Assembly (NCBI GenBank): GCA_031371615.1
Contig: JANMJY010000289.1
Coordinates: forward strand, 1 to 18,267
Direction: 5' to 3'
Origin: Gaiellasilicea sp031371615
GTDB taxonomy: Bacteria; Actinomycetota; Thermoleophilia; Gaiellales; Gaiellaceae
DNA length: 18,267 bases
Below are positions 5,719 to 13,299 of this stretch, in pieces. Each line of letters starts with the position of its first letter. Within the stretch, counting starts at the first letter, position 1. Both the position numbers and the translations under genes were made by a program. A model generated the notes under the pieces. That model had not been told where the DNA came from. It saw only the letters and a program-made list of their open reading frames with translations, and did not search any database.

Positions 5719-7176
5719 CTAGCCGCCGACACCGCCGATCGAGAAGAACTTCACGTCGAGATACTCGTCGATCCCGAAGTCGCCGCCCTCGCGTCCGTAG
5801 CCGGACTCCTTGACGCCGCCGAAGGGGGCGTTCGGAGTGGACGGGACGCCGTCGTTGGCGCCGATGATGCCGAACTGCAGGCGCTCGGCGACGCGGAAGA
5901 GCCGGGCGTAGTCACGCGTCTCGAAGTACGCAGCGAGCCCGTACGGGCCGTCGTTGGCAAGCCGCACGGCCTCGTCCTCGGTGTCGAAGACGGTCAGCCC
6001 CGCAACCGGGCCGAACGTCTCCTCGCGCGAGATCAGCATCTCCGGCGTGACGCCGTCGAGCAACGTCGGCGCGAAGAAGGTGCCGCCGCGGCCACCGTCG
6101 CCGCCGCCGACGACCAGGCGGGCTCCCCGGGAGACCGCGTCGTCGACATGCTCCTTCGCCTTCGCGACGGCACGGTCGTCGATCAGCGGGCCGATCTCGA
6201 CTCCCGGCTCGGTACCGTCGCCGACGACCATGGCCGCGACGCGCTCTGCAAGGCGGCTCAGCACCGCGTCGTAGACGCCGCGCTGCACGTAGATGCGGTT
6301 CGCACAGACACACGTCTGGCCCGCGTTGCGGAACTTCGACGCGAGCAGCCGTTCGACCGCGTCGTCGAGATCGGCATCGTCGAAGATCAGGTACGGCGCG
6401 TGGCCGCCGAGCTCGAGGCTGAGGCGCGTGACGTTGCCCGCCGAGGCGCGGATCAGGTCCTGCCCGACCTCCGTCGAGCCGGTGAACGACACCTTCCGAA
6501 CGCGGGCGTCGCCCATGATCGTCGCGGCCACCATGCGCGCATCCTTCGAGGTCAGGAGGTTGACCACACCCGACGGGGCACCGGCGTCGACCACCGCGCG
6601 ACAGACTTCGACCGCCGTCAGCGGCGTCGCGCTCGCAGGCTTGACGACGCTCGTGCAGCCGGCGGCGAGCGCCGGGCCGAGCTTGCGTGCGAGCATCGCG
6701 GCCGGGAAGTTCCACGGTGTGATGGCCGCGGTGACGCCCACGGGCTGGCGCAGGACGAGCACGCGCTTGTCCGGCTTCTGCGGCGGCACGACCTGGCCGT
6801 AGATCCGCTCGGCTTCGCCCCCGAACCACTCGAGGAAACCGGCCGCGTACTCGACCTCGCCGGCCGCCTCCGCGAGGGGCTTGCCCTGCTCGAGCGTCAT
6901 CGTCAGCGCGATCCGCTCCTTGCGCTCGCGCATCAACTCGGCCGCTCGTCTCAGGATGCGGGCGCGGTCGATCGCCGCGCGGGAACGCCAGCCGTCGAAC
7001 GCGTCCGCGGCGGCGTCGATCGCGTCGCGCACATCCGCCTCGCCGGCGTCCGGCACGCTGCCGACGACCGACCCGTCGAACGGGTTCGTGACGTCGAAGC
7101 GGCCGCCGCCGCCCGACTCGCGCCAGTCGCCGCCGATGAGGAGCCGCTCGTCGAGCCCCGATGTCGTGATCGTCAT
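5719..7176 (-). CDS. gabD: NAD(P)-dependent succinate-semialdehyde dehydrogenase-type ALDH
   Basis: This 485-residue aldehyde dehydrogenase oxidises an aldehyde to its acid with NAD(P)+. Order of motifs: TPWNFP with Asn156, FTGSTEVGQ near 231-239, catalytic base Glu255 in LELGGHAP, and catalytic Cys289 in NAGQTCVCANRIYVQ. The C-V-C arrangement (Cys289, Cys291) and the surrounding block are characteristic of succinate-semialdehyde dehydrogenases of the GabD group, where the second cysteine is a redox switch. Length is normal. The ATG start (7176-7174) has GGGAGG 5-6 nt upstream, inside the end of the preceding ALDH gene, and overlaps that gene's stop as ATGA. Alternative substrates such as glutarate or malonate semialdehyde cannot be excluded. 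Confidence 0.9.
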   Translation of the reverse strand: MTITTSGLDERLLIGGDWRESGGGGRFDVTNPFDGSVVGSVPDAGEADVRDAIDAAADAFDGWRSRAAIDRARILRRAAELMRERKERIALTMTLEQGKPLAEAAGEVEYAAGFLEWFGGEAERIYGQVVPPQKPDKRVLVLRQPVGVTAAITPWNFPAAMLARKLGPALAAGCTSVVKPASATPLTAVEVCRAVVDAGAPSGVVNLLTSKDARMVAATIMGDARVRKVSFTGSTEVGQDLIRASAGNVTRLSLELGGHAPYLIFDDADLDDAVERLLASKFRNAGQTCVCANRIYVQRGVYDAVLSRLAERVAAMVVGDGTEPGVEIGPLIDDRAVAKAKEHVDDAVSRGARLVVGGGDGGRGGTFFAPTLLDGVTPEMLISREETFGPVAGLTVFDTEDEAVRLANDGPYGLAAYFETRDYARLFRVAERLQFGIIGANDGVPSTPNAPFGGVKESGYGREGGDFGIDEYLDVKFFSIGGVGG

Positions 7177-8666
7177 CGTTCCTCCCGGAGCTGGATCCAG
7201 ATCGCCTTCAGGTCGGTGAACTTGTCGAGCGCGTGCATCGACTTATCGCGTCCGAACCCGGACTGCTTGAAGCCGCCGAAGGGCGAGCTGATGTCACCCA
7301 TGTCGAAGGTGTTGACCCAGACGACTCCGGCGCGGATGGCCCGGGCCGCGCGGTGCGCCCGGTTGAGGTCGTCCGTCCAGACGGCCGCCGCGAGCCCGTA
7401 GACCGTGTCGTGCGCGATCCGGATCGCGTCCTGCTCGTCCGTGAACGCGATCGCCGACAGGACCGGCCCGAAGATCTCCTCACGCGCGATCTGCATCTCG
7501 TTCGACACGGCGTCGAAGACGGTGGGCTCGACAAAATAGCCGCCGGTCTCGGCGAGCGCGCGAGAGCCACCGAGCAGCAGGTTGGCTCCCTCCTCCTTGC
7601 CGGTCTCGATGTAGCCGAGCACGCGCTCGAGCTGGCGGTCGTCGACGATCGCGCCCATCTTCGTCTCCGGGTCGAGTGGGTCGCCCGGCTGGATTCCCTC
7701 GGCGACCCGGGCGATGCGCTCGAGGAACTCGTCCTTCACGTCTGCGTGCACGAGCAGGCGCGAGCCCGCGTTGCAGACCTCACCCTGGTTGTAGAAGACG
7801 CCCCAGGCGACCGCCTCCGCAGCCGCGTCGAGGTCGCCGCAGTCGGGGAAGATCACGTGCGGCGACTTGCCGCCGCATTCGAGCGCGAGCCGCTTCATGT
7901 TCGACTCGCCGCTGTAGCGGAGGAAGAGCTTGCCGACCTCGGTCGAGCCGGTGAAGGCGACCATGTCGACGTCCATGTGCCGCCCGAGCGCCTGGCCGGC
8001 CCGTTCGCCGAGACCGGGAACGATCTGAACCACGCCGTCGGGAATCCCGGCTTCCGCGGCGAGCTCGCCGAGCCGCAGCGCGGTCAGCGGCGATTGCTCC
8101 GCCGGCTTCAGCACGACGGAGTTACCGGTGGCGAGCGCCGGCCCGAGCTTCCACACCGCCATCATCAGGGGGAAGTTCCACGGCACGACCGCGGCGATGA
8201 CGCCGAGCGGCTCGCGCACGATCATGACGACGCTCGAAGGGTGCGTCGGTGCGATCTCGTCGTAGACCTTGTCGATCGCCTCCGCGTAATACGCGATCGC
8301 CTCCACGGCGAGCGGCACGTCGACCTTGCGGCTGTCGCTGATCGGCTTGCCCATGTCGAGCGTCTCGAGCAGCGCGAGCTCCTCCGCGTGCGCTTCGATT
8401 AGACCCGCGAAGCGCTGCAGAATCCGCTTCCGCTGCTTCGGCGCCAGCCGCGACCAGACGCCGGACTCGAAGGCGCGGCGCGCGCCGGCGACCGCGCGGT
8501 CGACGTCCTCCGCGTCGCACGAGGCGACCTGCGCGATCGTGCGGCCGGTGCCCGGGCTGATGCAGTCGAACGTTTCGCCGGAGGCGGCGTCGACGTAGTC
8601 GCCGTCCAGGAACGCCTGCGAGCGGATCGTGACGCCGGTCAGGACATCGTCGAGGGTCTGGGTCAC
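7173..8666 (-). CDS. Aldehyde dehydrogenase, PuuC-like
   Basis: This 497-residue NAD(P)+-dependent aldehyde dehydrogenase is closest in style to PuuC (gamma-glutamyl-gamma-aminobutyraldehyde dehydrogenase) and betaine-aldehyde-type enzymes. It shows VPWNFP with Asn164, FTGSTEVGK near 238-246, Glu263 in LECGGKSPH, catalytic Cys298 in NQGEVCNAGSR, and a PuuC-like C-terminus PFGGFKQSGFGRDKSMHAL. The start is GTG 8666, with AGGAGG 6-7 nt upstream. It is translationally coupled to the GabD-type gene, so the pair could act in sequence, as in polyamine/GABA breakdown where aminoaldehyde oxidation precedes succinate semialdehyde oxidation. That pairing is inference; no aminotransferase for a GABA step is in the window. 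Confidence 0.9.
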   Translation of the reverse strand: MTQTLDDVLTGVTIRSQAFLDGDYVDAASGETFDCISPGTGRTIAQVASCDAEDVDRAVAGARRAFESGVWSRLAPKQRKRILQRFAGLIEAHAEELALLETLDMGKPISDSRKVDVPLAVEAIAYYAEAIDKVYDEIAPTHPSSVVMIVREPLGVIAAVVPWNFPLMMAVWKLGPALATGNSVVLKPAEQSPLTALRLGELAAEAGIPDGVVQIVPGLGERAGQALGRHMDVDMVAFTGSTEVGKLFLRYSGESNMKRLALECGGKSPHVIFPDCGDLDAAAEAVAWGVFYNQGEVCNAGSRLLVHADVKDEFLERIARVAEGIQPGDPLDPETKMGAIVDDRQLERVLGYIETGKEEGANLLLGGSRALAETGGYFVEPTVFDAVSNEMQIAREEIFGPVLSAIAFTDEQDAIRIAHDTVYGLAAAVWTDDLNRAHRAARAIRAGVVWVNTFDMGDISSPFGGFKQSGFGRDKSMHALDKFTDLKAIWIQLREER

Positions 8667-8732
8667 GGTGCGCCTCCTGGCAGCTCGGGGTCGACGATCA
8701 CAACTCTACGCCGCACTCGCTGGACGACGCCT

Positions 8733-9845
8733 TCATGCGATTCGCCAGCGCTCGAGCGCGTCCAGGTCCAATTCGACGCCGAGACCCGGCCCCGTCGGCG
8801 GCGAGATCGTCCCGTCGGCCGCGATCTCGATCGGCTCCGGCAGCAGCCAGTCACGCCGCTCGGCCGACCACGCTGGCGGGTCGTACGGCACCTCGATGTA
8901 GGGCACCCCCGAGAACGCCAGCGCGGCGTGGAGGTTCGCGAGGAAGCCGAGCCCGTTCGACCAGGTGTGCGGCGACCAGGCACGGCCGTGCAGGTCGGCG
9001 AGGGCGGCGAGGCGCCGGCAGCCGCCGATGCCCCCGACGAAGAGGACGTCGCACTGCAGCACGTCGACGAGCCCGCGGACGACGAGGTCGCGCGCCTCGG
9101 AGGTCGAGCGCACCATCTCGCCCGACGCGATCCGGAGGCTCGTGCGCCCGCGCAGCGAGGCGTACCCTCCCGGGTCGTCGGTTCGGAGCGGCTCCTCGAG
9201 CCACCAGACGCCGAGCTCTTCGAGCGCGGCGGCGCACTGCGCCGCGGTCGCGACGTCCCAGTGCGGCTCCCGGTCGCCGGACATGCGCCAGCCCTGGTTC
9301 GCATCGACCATGATCCGGAACCGGTCGCCGACCGCGCTGCGCACGGCCGCGACGACCGCGAGGTCGTCGCGCCAGTCTGCGTGGTGGAAGCGAAGCTTGA
9401 CCGCCTGCACGCCGCGCGCGGCGAGGGCGCTGCAGCGCTCGGCACGCTCGGCGGGGGAGAGGAGCTCGCCGCTCGACGCGTACGCGATCAGCGAGTCGGA
9501 GCGGCCGCCGAGCAGCTGCCAGAGGGGCGTCCCGAGCGCCTTGCCGACGAGATCCCAGACGGCGACCTCGACGGCCCAGGGCCGGCCGCCGTGGAAGTCG
9601 ACCGTCTCGCAGATCTCCCGCACGACCTCGGTGCGCAGCGGGTCGACGCCGACGAGGAAGCGCTCGAGCACCTCGCGGTCCGGCAGTCCGTCGCCTCCGG
9701 AGGCGACACCGGTGACGCCGCCGTCGCTCGACACGATCACGACGGTGGCTTCCTGCTGCTCGCGCGGAATCGGGTCCCAGGCAGCGCGGAAGGGCGGATC
9801 CAGCGGATAGCGGTACGTCCGGGTATCGACGGCGGTGATGCGCAT
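8733..9845 (-). CDS. Mandelate racemase/muconate-lactonizing-type enolase superfamily enzyme
   Basis: This 370-residue enzyme belongs to the mandelate-racemase subgroup of the enolase superfamily, magnesium enzymes that abstract the alpha-proton of a carboxylate, often dehydrating acid sugars or racemising/epimerising acids. Metal-binding residues are visible: Asp181 (with Asn183) in VDANQGW, Glu217/218 in WLEEPL and Glu243 in ASGE. The His-Asp dyad is His293 in SPHTWSNG with Asp266 in QCDVLFVGG, and Glu318 follows in YIEVPYDP. The second-strand motif is Lys150-Leu-Arg152 (KxR) rather than KxK. The open frame extends upstream, but ATG 9845 starts the family's first strand (MRITAVDTRTYRYPL) and overlaps the Fae-like stop as TGATG. 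Substrate unknown; an acid-sugar or related hydroxy-acid dehydratase is most likely. Confidence 0.9.
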   Translation of the reverse strand: MRITAVDTRTYRYPLDPPFRAAWDPIPREQQEATVVIVSSDGGVTGVASGGDGLPDREVLERFLVGVDPLRTEVVREICETVDFHGGRPWAVEVAVWDLVGKALGTPLWQLLGGRSDSLIAYASSGELLSPAERAERCSALAARGVQAVKLRFHHADWRDDLAVVAAVRSAVGDRFRIMVDANQGWRMSGDREPHWDVATAAQCAAALEELGVWWLEEPLRTDDPGGYASLRGRTSLRIASGEMVRSTSEARDLVVRGLVDVLQCDVLFVGGIGGCRRLAALADLHGRAWSPHTWSNGLGFLANLHAALAFSGVPYIEVPYDPPAWSAERRDWLLPEPIEIAADGTISPPTGPGLGVELDLDALERWRIA

Positions 9846-10378
9846 CAGTCGCCGCTGTAGAACGGGCTTGCGAGTTCGTCGCGCCGCTCGACGAGAGCGG
9901 CCGCCGCGGCCGGGTCGCGGCCCTCGACGCAGGTGCCGATCGCCTTCCGCACGGCCTCGCGGTTCGCGAGGCGCACCGCCGTCTCGTCGGACGCGCCCGG
10001 ATCGACCCAGACCGCGACGAGGACGAGCAGATCGCCGCTGGCCTCGATCAGCCCGTCCGCAACCGCGTCGAGGACGCCCTGGGCGATCCCGAGCTGTGCG
10101 GCCCCCCAGGTGATCGTCTGGTGGAGATCCTCGGTCGCGGTCGCCTTGTTCATCATCAGCGTCGGCGGCCAGACCGGCTCGTACTCGGCCTCCGTCCGGC
10201 CCACGCACACGAGCACGGGCGTATGGCCGGGCGAGGGATGCGCAAGCATGCTCAGCGCGGCGGCCGCGGTCGGGCTCCCTCGCCGCGCGAGGACCACGTT
10301 GACATGACTGCCGTTAGGCTTGATGCCGGCCCAGCCTTCGCCGAGCCGACCGTCGATGCCGTCTAGGTTCATCCCCAT
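9845..10378 (-). CDS. fae: Formaldehyde-activating enzyme (Fae) family protein
   Basis: This 177-residue protein matches the Fae family, which in methylotrophs speeds condensation of formaldehyde with tetrahydromethanopterin. Family features include IKPNGSHVNVVLARRGSP, with His25 at the position of the catalytic histidine, the PVLVCVGRT strand, PPTLMMNKATATED and a late ANREAVRKAI helix. Length fits a stand-alone Fae. The start is ATG 10378 (a second ATG is two codons in). A TAGAAT (-10-like, minus strand, 10394-10399) lies 16 nt upstream, which would give a very short leader. It heads the ten-gene minus-strand run and is coupled by TGATG to the enolase-superfamily gene. No methanopterin biosynthesis gene is in the window, so it may use another acceptor or be a Fae paralogue with a different job. 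Confidence 0.85.
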   Translation of the reverse strand: MGMNLDGIDGRLGEGWAGIKPNGSHVNVVLARRGSPTAAAALSMLAHPSPGHTPVLVCVGRTEAEYEPVWPPTLMMNKATATEDLHQTITWGAAQLGIAQGVLDAVADGLIEASGDLLVLVAVWVDPGASDETAVRLANREAVRKAIGTCVEGRDPAAAAALVERRDELASPFYSGD

Positions 10379-10528
10379 CGTCGCGCGCCCCGCATTCTAT
10401 GTTCGGGCTAACGTTCCAAAACCGGCCCGAGTCTACGCAGGCTATTGCCGTGCGGTCAACATTTTTCCTCGAAACTGCGTTAGCATCGACCGTCCACCCA
10501 TTCGATATATGGACCGAGGTTCAAGAAC
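10379..10528. promoter_or_regulatory. Divergent regulatory region between the Fae-like run and the IclR operon
   Basis: This 150-bp region is less GC-rich than its surroundings and must contain outward promoters for both directions. Visible elements: TAGAAT on the minus strand (10394-10399) as a likely -10 for the Fae-like gene, with only a weak -35; inverted repeat arms GCTAACG (10407-10413) and CGTTAGC (10478-10484), 64 nt apart; GTTC-AA-GAAC (10519-10528) directly before the regulator's start; and GAGGT (10516-10520) as its ribosome binding site. IclR-type regulators usually bind such divergent regions, so these repeats are candidate operators. No plus-strand promoter is convincing. Confidence 0.55.
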
Positions 10529-11380
10529 GTGATGGCTTCTGACGAGACCGGGCCGGATCCGATCGATGTAACGGGGGCCCGCCGGCTCAGCTCGGCGGGC
10601 GTACAGGCGGCGCTGAGCGTGCTCGAGTTGCTCGGCGAGCAGGGCGCGCTCCCGCTCGCGGAGATGTCGCGAGAGCTCGGGCTCCCGAAGAGCACGCTGC
10701 ATCGAATCTGCGCCGTCCTCCTCGACCGCGGCTGGGCGTTCCGTGACGCCGCCGGCCGCTTCGGTCTCGGCATCCGCGCGCTCGGGATGGGGGCGCACTC
10801 GGCCGAGCTGCCGATCGTGATCGGCTTTCGGCGCGTGGCCGCAGACCTGCTTACGAAACACGACGAGACCGTGTGCCTGGCCGTCTTGGATGGAGCCGAA
10901 ACGGTCTACATCGCGATCCAGGAGACCTCGCACCCGGTCCGGCTCGTGACCCATGTCGGCAGTCGCACACCGGCGTTCGCCTCGGCCAGCGGGCGTGTCA
11001 TCCTCGCTCAGCGCCCCGTCGAAGTGCTCGCAGCCGATTACGGCAGCAGACTGCTCGTGACCCCGACCGGCCGCCGCCTGAACGGGCTCTTCGAGCTTCG
11101 GGCGATCCTCGACGACGTGCGCAAGAACGGGTACGCGGAGAACGAGGAAGAGACGGCGTTCGGCCTCTACGCCGCGTCGGTCCCGGTCGTGAATGCGTCC
11201 GGCGTCATCCTCGCGGCGCTCACGATCTGCGTGCCGACGTCGCGGATCACGCCCGAGCGACGCGCGCGAGTCCTCGCCGACATCCGCGAAGCAGGAGCGA
11301 GGATCTCCACCGACGTGGGCTGGCTGCCGGCGTTCAACGCGCGCACCCCCGAGGTCGGGGTCGTCCCGACGACGGCCTAG
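10529..11380 (+). CDS. IclR-family transcriptional regulator
   Basis: This 283-residue regulator has an N-terminal winged helix-turn-helix (about residues 24-85) with recognition helix GLPKSTLHRICAVL, then the IclR effector-binding domain (about 95-270), with the segments ETVYIAIQE, VRLVTHVGSRTPAFASASGRVILA and the late FGLYAASVPVVN strand. IclR proteins control catabolic operons in response to small carboxylates or aromatic compounds, often from a divergent promoter, as the layout here suggests. The start is GTG 10529 or ATG 10532; GAGGT at 10516-10520 fits the GTG slightly better. It is followed after 16 nt by an MDR oxidoreductase gene. It probably controls both its own operon and the Fae-like run; activator or repressor cannot be told. 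Confidence 0.93.
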   Translation: MMASDETGPDPIDVTGARRLSSAGVQAALSVLELLGEQGALPLAEMSRELGLPKSTLHRICAVLLDRGWAFRDAAGRFGLGIRALGMGAHSAELPIVIGFRRVAADLLTKHDETVCLAVLDGAETVYIAIQETSHPVRLVTHVGSRTPAFASASGRVILAQRPVEVLAADYGSRLLVTPTGRRLNGLFELRAILDDVRKNGYAENEEETAFGLYAASVPVVNASGVILAALTICVPTSRITPERRARVLADIREAGARISTDVGWLPAFNARTPEVGVVPTTA

Positions 11381-11396
11381 GAATCGGGAGGCACCC

Positions 11397-12365
11397 ATGC
11401 TCGCAGCCGTTTGCGTCAGCTTCTCTCGTGACGACCCTGCCTCGGGGCTGGAGCTCCGGGAGATCCCGGAGCCTCGGCCGCCGGAGGGCTGGGAGGTCGT
11501 CGAGGTGCGCGCGGCGGCGCTGAATCACCACGACGTCTGGACGCTCCGTGGCGTGGCGGTCACAGAGGACGACCTGCCCGTCGTTCTCGGAACCGACGCG
11601 GCCGGAGTCACCGCCGACGGGCGCGAGGTGGTCGTGCACGCCGTGCTCGGCAGCGCCGGGCCGGGCGAGGACGAGACCATGGCGGCGGACTTCCATCTGT
11701 TCTCCGAGCGCGGCGTCCCCGGCACGCTCGCCCAGCGAGTGGCCGTGCCCTCCCGGAATCTGGTTCCGAAGCCCGCGTCGCTCTCGTTCGCCGAGGCTGC
11801 CTGCCTGCCGACCGCCTATCTCACCGCGTACCGGATGCTCTTCACCCGTGCGCACCTGCGCCCGGGTCAGTCCGTGCTCGTGCAGGGCGCAGGAGGAGGG
11901 GTGGCGACGGCGACGATCCTGCTCGGGGCCGCGGCGGGCCTGACCGTGTACGCGACGAGCCGCAGCGAGGAGAAGCGGGCCCGTGCCGTCGAGCTCGGCG
12001 CCACCGCCGCGGTCGAGCCGGGCGGGAAGCTGCCCGCGCGGGTGGATGCCGTGATCGAGACGGTCGGCCGCGCGACCTGGGAGCACTCGCTCAAGTCGCT
12101 GCGGCCCGGCGGGTCGATCGTCGTCGCGGGCGCGACGAGCGGCTTCGACCCCTCGGCCGATCTGGCGCGCATGTTCTGGCGGCAGCTGTCGGTCGTCGGC
12201 TCGTCGATGGGGACGCTTGCCGAGCTCCACCGGCTCTGCGCGTTCCTGGAGCGCTCCGGCGTCCGTCCGCTGGTCGACTCCGAGCACGCGCTCGCGGACG
12301 CGCGGGAGGCGATCACCCGGCTCGAGCAGGGCGCCGAGTTCGGGAAGATCGTGGTCGTCCCCTAG
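11397..12365 (+). CDS. Medium-chain (MDR) oxidoreductase, zinc-free
   Basis: This 322-residue enzyme belongs to the medium-chain dehydrogenase/reductase family. The N-terminal GroES-like half contains ALNHHDVWTLRG and LGTDAAG (65-70), and the Rossmann half has the nucleotide-binding LVQGAGGGVATATILLGAAAG (about 161-181), with ATSRSEEKRARAVELGA suggesting NADP(H). Catalytic and structural zinc cysteines are absent, so it resembles quinone oxidoreductases and enoyl reductases more than alcohol dehydrogenases. The ATG start at 11397 has GGAGG 5 nt upstream; the open frame runs further back into the IclR gene but homology begins here. It lies between the regulator and the HIBADH-type gene and is clearly part of that operon. 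It is distinct from the MDR gene at 1744-2685. Confidence 0.88.
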   Translation: MLAAVCVSFSRDDPASGLELREIPEPRPPEGWEVVEVRAAALNHHDVWTLRGVAVTEDDLPVVLGTDAAGVTADGREVVVHAVLGSAGPGEDETMAADFHLFSERGVPGTLAQRVAVPSRNLVPKPASLSFAEAACLPTAYLTAYRMLFTRAHLRPGQSVLVQGAGGGVATATILLGAAAGLTVYATSRSEEKRARAVELGATAAVEPGGKLPARVDAVIETVGRATWEHSLKSLRPGGSIVVAGATSGFDPSADLARMFWRQLSVVGSSMGTLAELHRLCAFLERSGVRPLVDSEHALADAREAITRLEQGAEFGKIVVVP

Positions 12366-12368
12366 GAG

Positions 12369-13283
12369 ATGACGAGGCTCGGGTTCATCGGCCTCGGCAA
12401 CCTCGGGCGACCTCTCGCCGCGAGCCTGCTGCGGGCGGGCTTCCCGCTGACGGTGCACGACCGCGACGAGGCCGCCGCTCAGGCGCTCGTCGCTGCGGGG
12501 GCGGCATGGGCGTCCTCGCCGCGGGAGGTGGGGGAGGCGTCCGAGACCGTCTTCACGTGCCTGCCGTCGCCGCGTGCCGTCGCCGAGGTCGTCACGGGCG
12601 AGTCGGGCCTCCTCGAAGGGCTGAGCGCCGGTGGGGTCTGGATCGACTCCAGCACGAACGATCGCCACGAGCTGCTGCGCCTCGCCGCTCTCGCCGAGTC
12701 GCGGGGCGTCACCTGCCTCGAAGCACCGGTCACCGGCGGCGTCCACCTCGCGGCGTCCGGCGCGATCACGGTGCTCGTCGGCGGCGACGAGGGCGTGTAT
12801 GCGGCACACCTGCCGGCCTTCGAGGCGATCGGCGGCAAGGTCTTCTACATCGGCCCGCTCGGGAGCGCGTCGGTGATCAAGGTGATCACGAACATGCTCG
12901 CGTTCGTCCACCTCGTGGCAGCGGGCGAGGCGCTCATGCTGGCGCGGCGCGGCGGGCTCGACCTGGCGCAGTCCTTCGAGGTGATCAAGGCGAGCTCGGG
13001 CACCAGCTTCGTGCACGAGACCGAGAGCCAGGTGATCCTGAACGGCAGCTACGACATCGGCTTCACGCTCGACCTGGCGTGCAAGGACCTCCAGTTCGCG
13101 CACGAGCTGGGCCGCGAGCTCGGCGTGCCGCTCGAGCTCGGCGGGGTCGTGGAGCAGATCTTCGTCCGCGCGCGCGAGCAGTACGGCGGGTCGGCATGGT
13201 CGCCGATGGTGGTGAAGCTGCTCGAGGACGCCCTCGGTACCGACCTCCGAGCACCTGGTTTTCCGCCGAGGATCGAGGCGTAG
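12369..13283 (+). CDS. 3-hydroxyisobutyrate dehydrogenase-type NAD(P)-dependent reductase
   Basis: This 304-residue beta-hydroxyacid dehydrogenase interconverts a 3-hydroxyacid and its semialdehyde (hydroxyisobutyrate, tartronate semialdehyde, sulfolactaldehyde and similar). It has the nucleotide motif GFIGLGNLG (5-13) with Asp31 ending strand two (NAD preference likely), the substrate-binding EAPVTGG (118-124, Thr replacing the more common Ser), and catalytic Lys171 with Asn175 in GSASVIKVITNML. The ATG start is only 3 nt after the previous stop; the GGAG there directly abuts the ATG, so initiation probably depends on coupling. As the last gene of the IclR operon, it may reduce or oxidise a semialdehyde produced by the pathway. 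The exact substrate is not readable. Confidence 0.9.
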   Translation: MTRLGFIGLGNLGRPLAASLLRAGFPLTVHDRDEAAAQALVAAGAAWASSPREVGEASETVFTCLPSPRAVAEVVTGESGLLEGLSAGGVWIDSSTNDRHELLRLAALAESRGVTCLEAPVTGGVHLAASGAITVLVGGDEGVYAAHLPAFEAIGGKVFYIGPLGSASVIKVITNMLAFVHLVAAGEALMLARRGGLDLAQSFEVIKASSGTSFVHETESQVILNGSYDIGFTLDLACKDLQFAHELGRELGVPLELGGVVEQIFVRAREQYGGSAWSPMVVKLLEDALGTDLRAPGFPPRIEA

Positions 13284-13299
13284 CGCCCAGCGAGGCTCG

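Noticed and set aside
6148..7401. 417-codon open frame on the plus strand
   Set aside because: It is antisense to two aldehyde dehydrogenases with all catalytic residues; shadow frame only.
2766..8666. Complete ergothioneine degradation pathway
   Set aside because: Only a MIO-less lyase and a thiol dioxygenase hint at it. No thiourocanate hydratase (urocanase-like) or downstream hydantoin enzymes are visible, so I keep this only as a substrate idea.
10442..11398. 318-codon minus-strand frame opposite the IclR gene
   Set aside because: The plus-strand IclR protein has a clear helix-turn-helix and effector domain; the opposite frame has no recognisable motif.
13284..13299. Terminator between the converging HIBADH and alcohol dehydrogenase genes
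   Set aside because: The gap is only 16 nt, with no stem-loop or T-tract that I can see.
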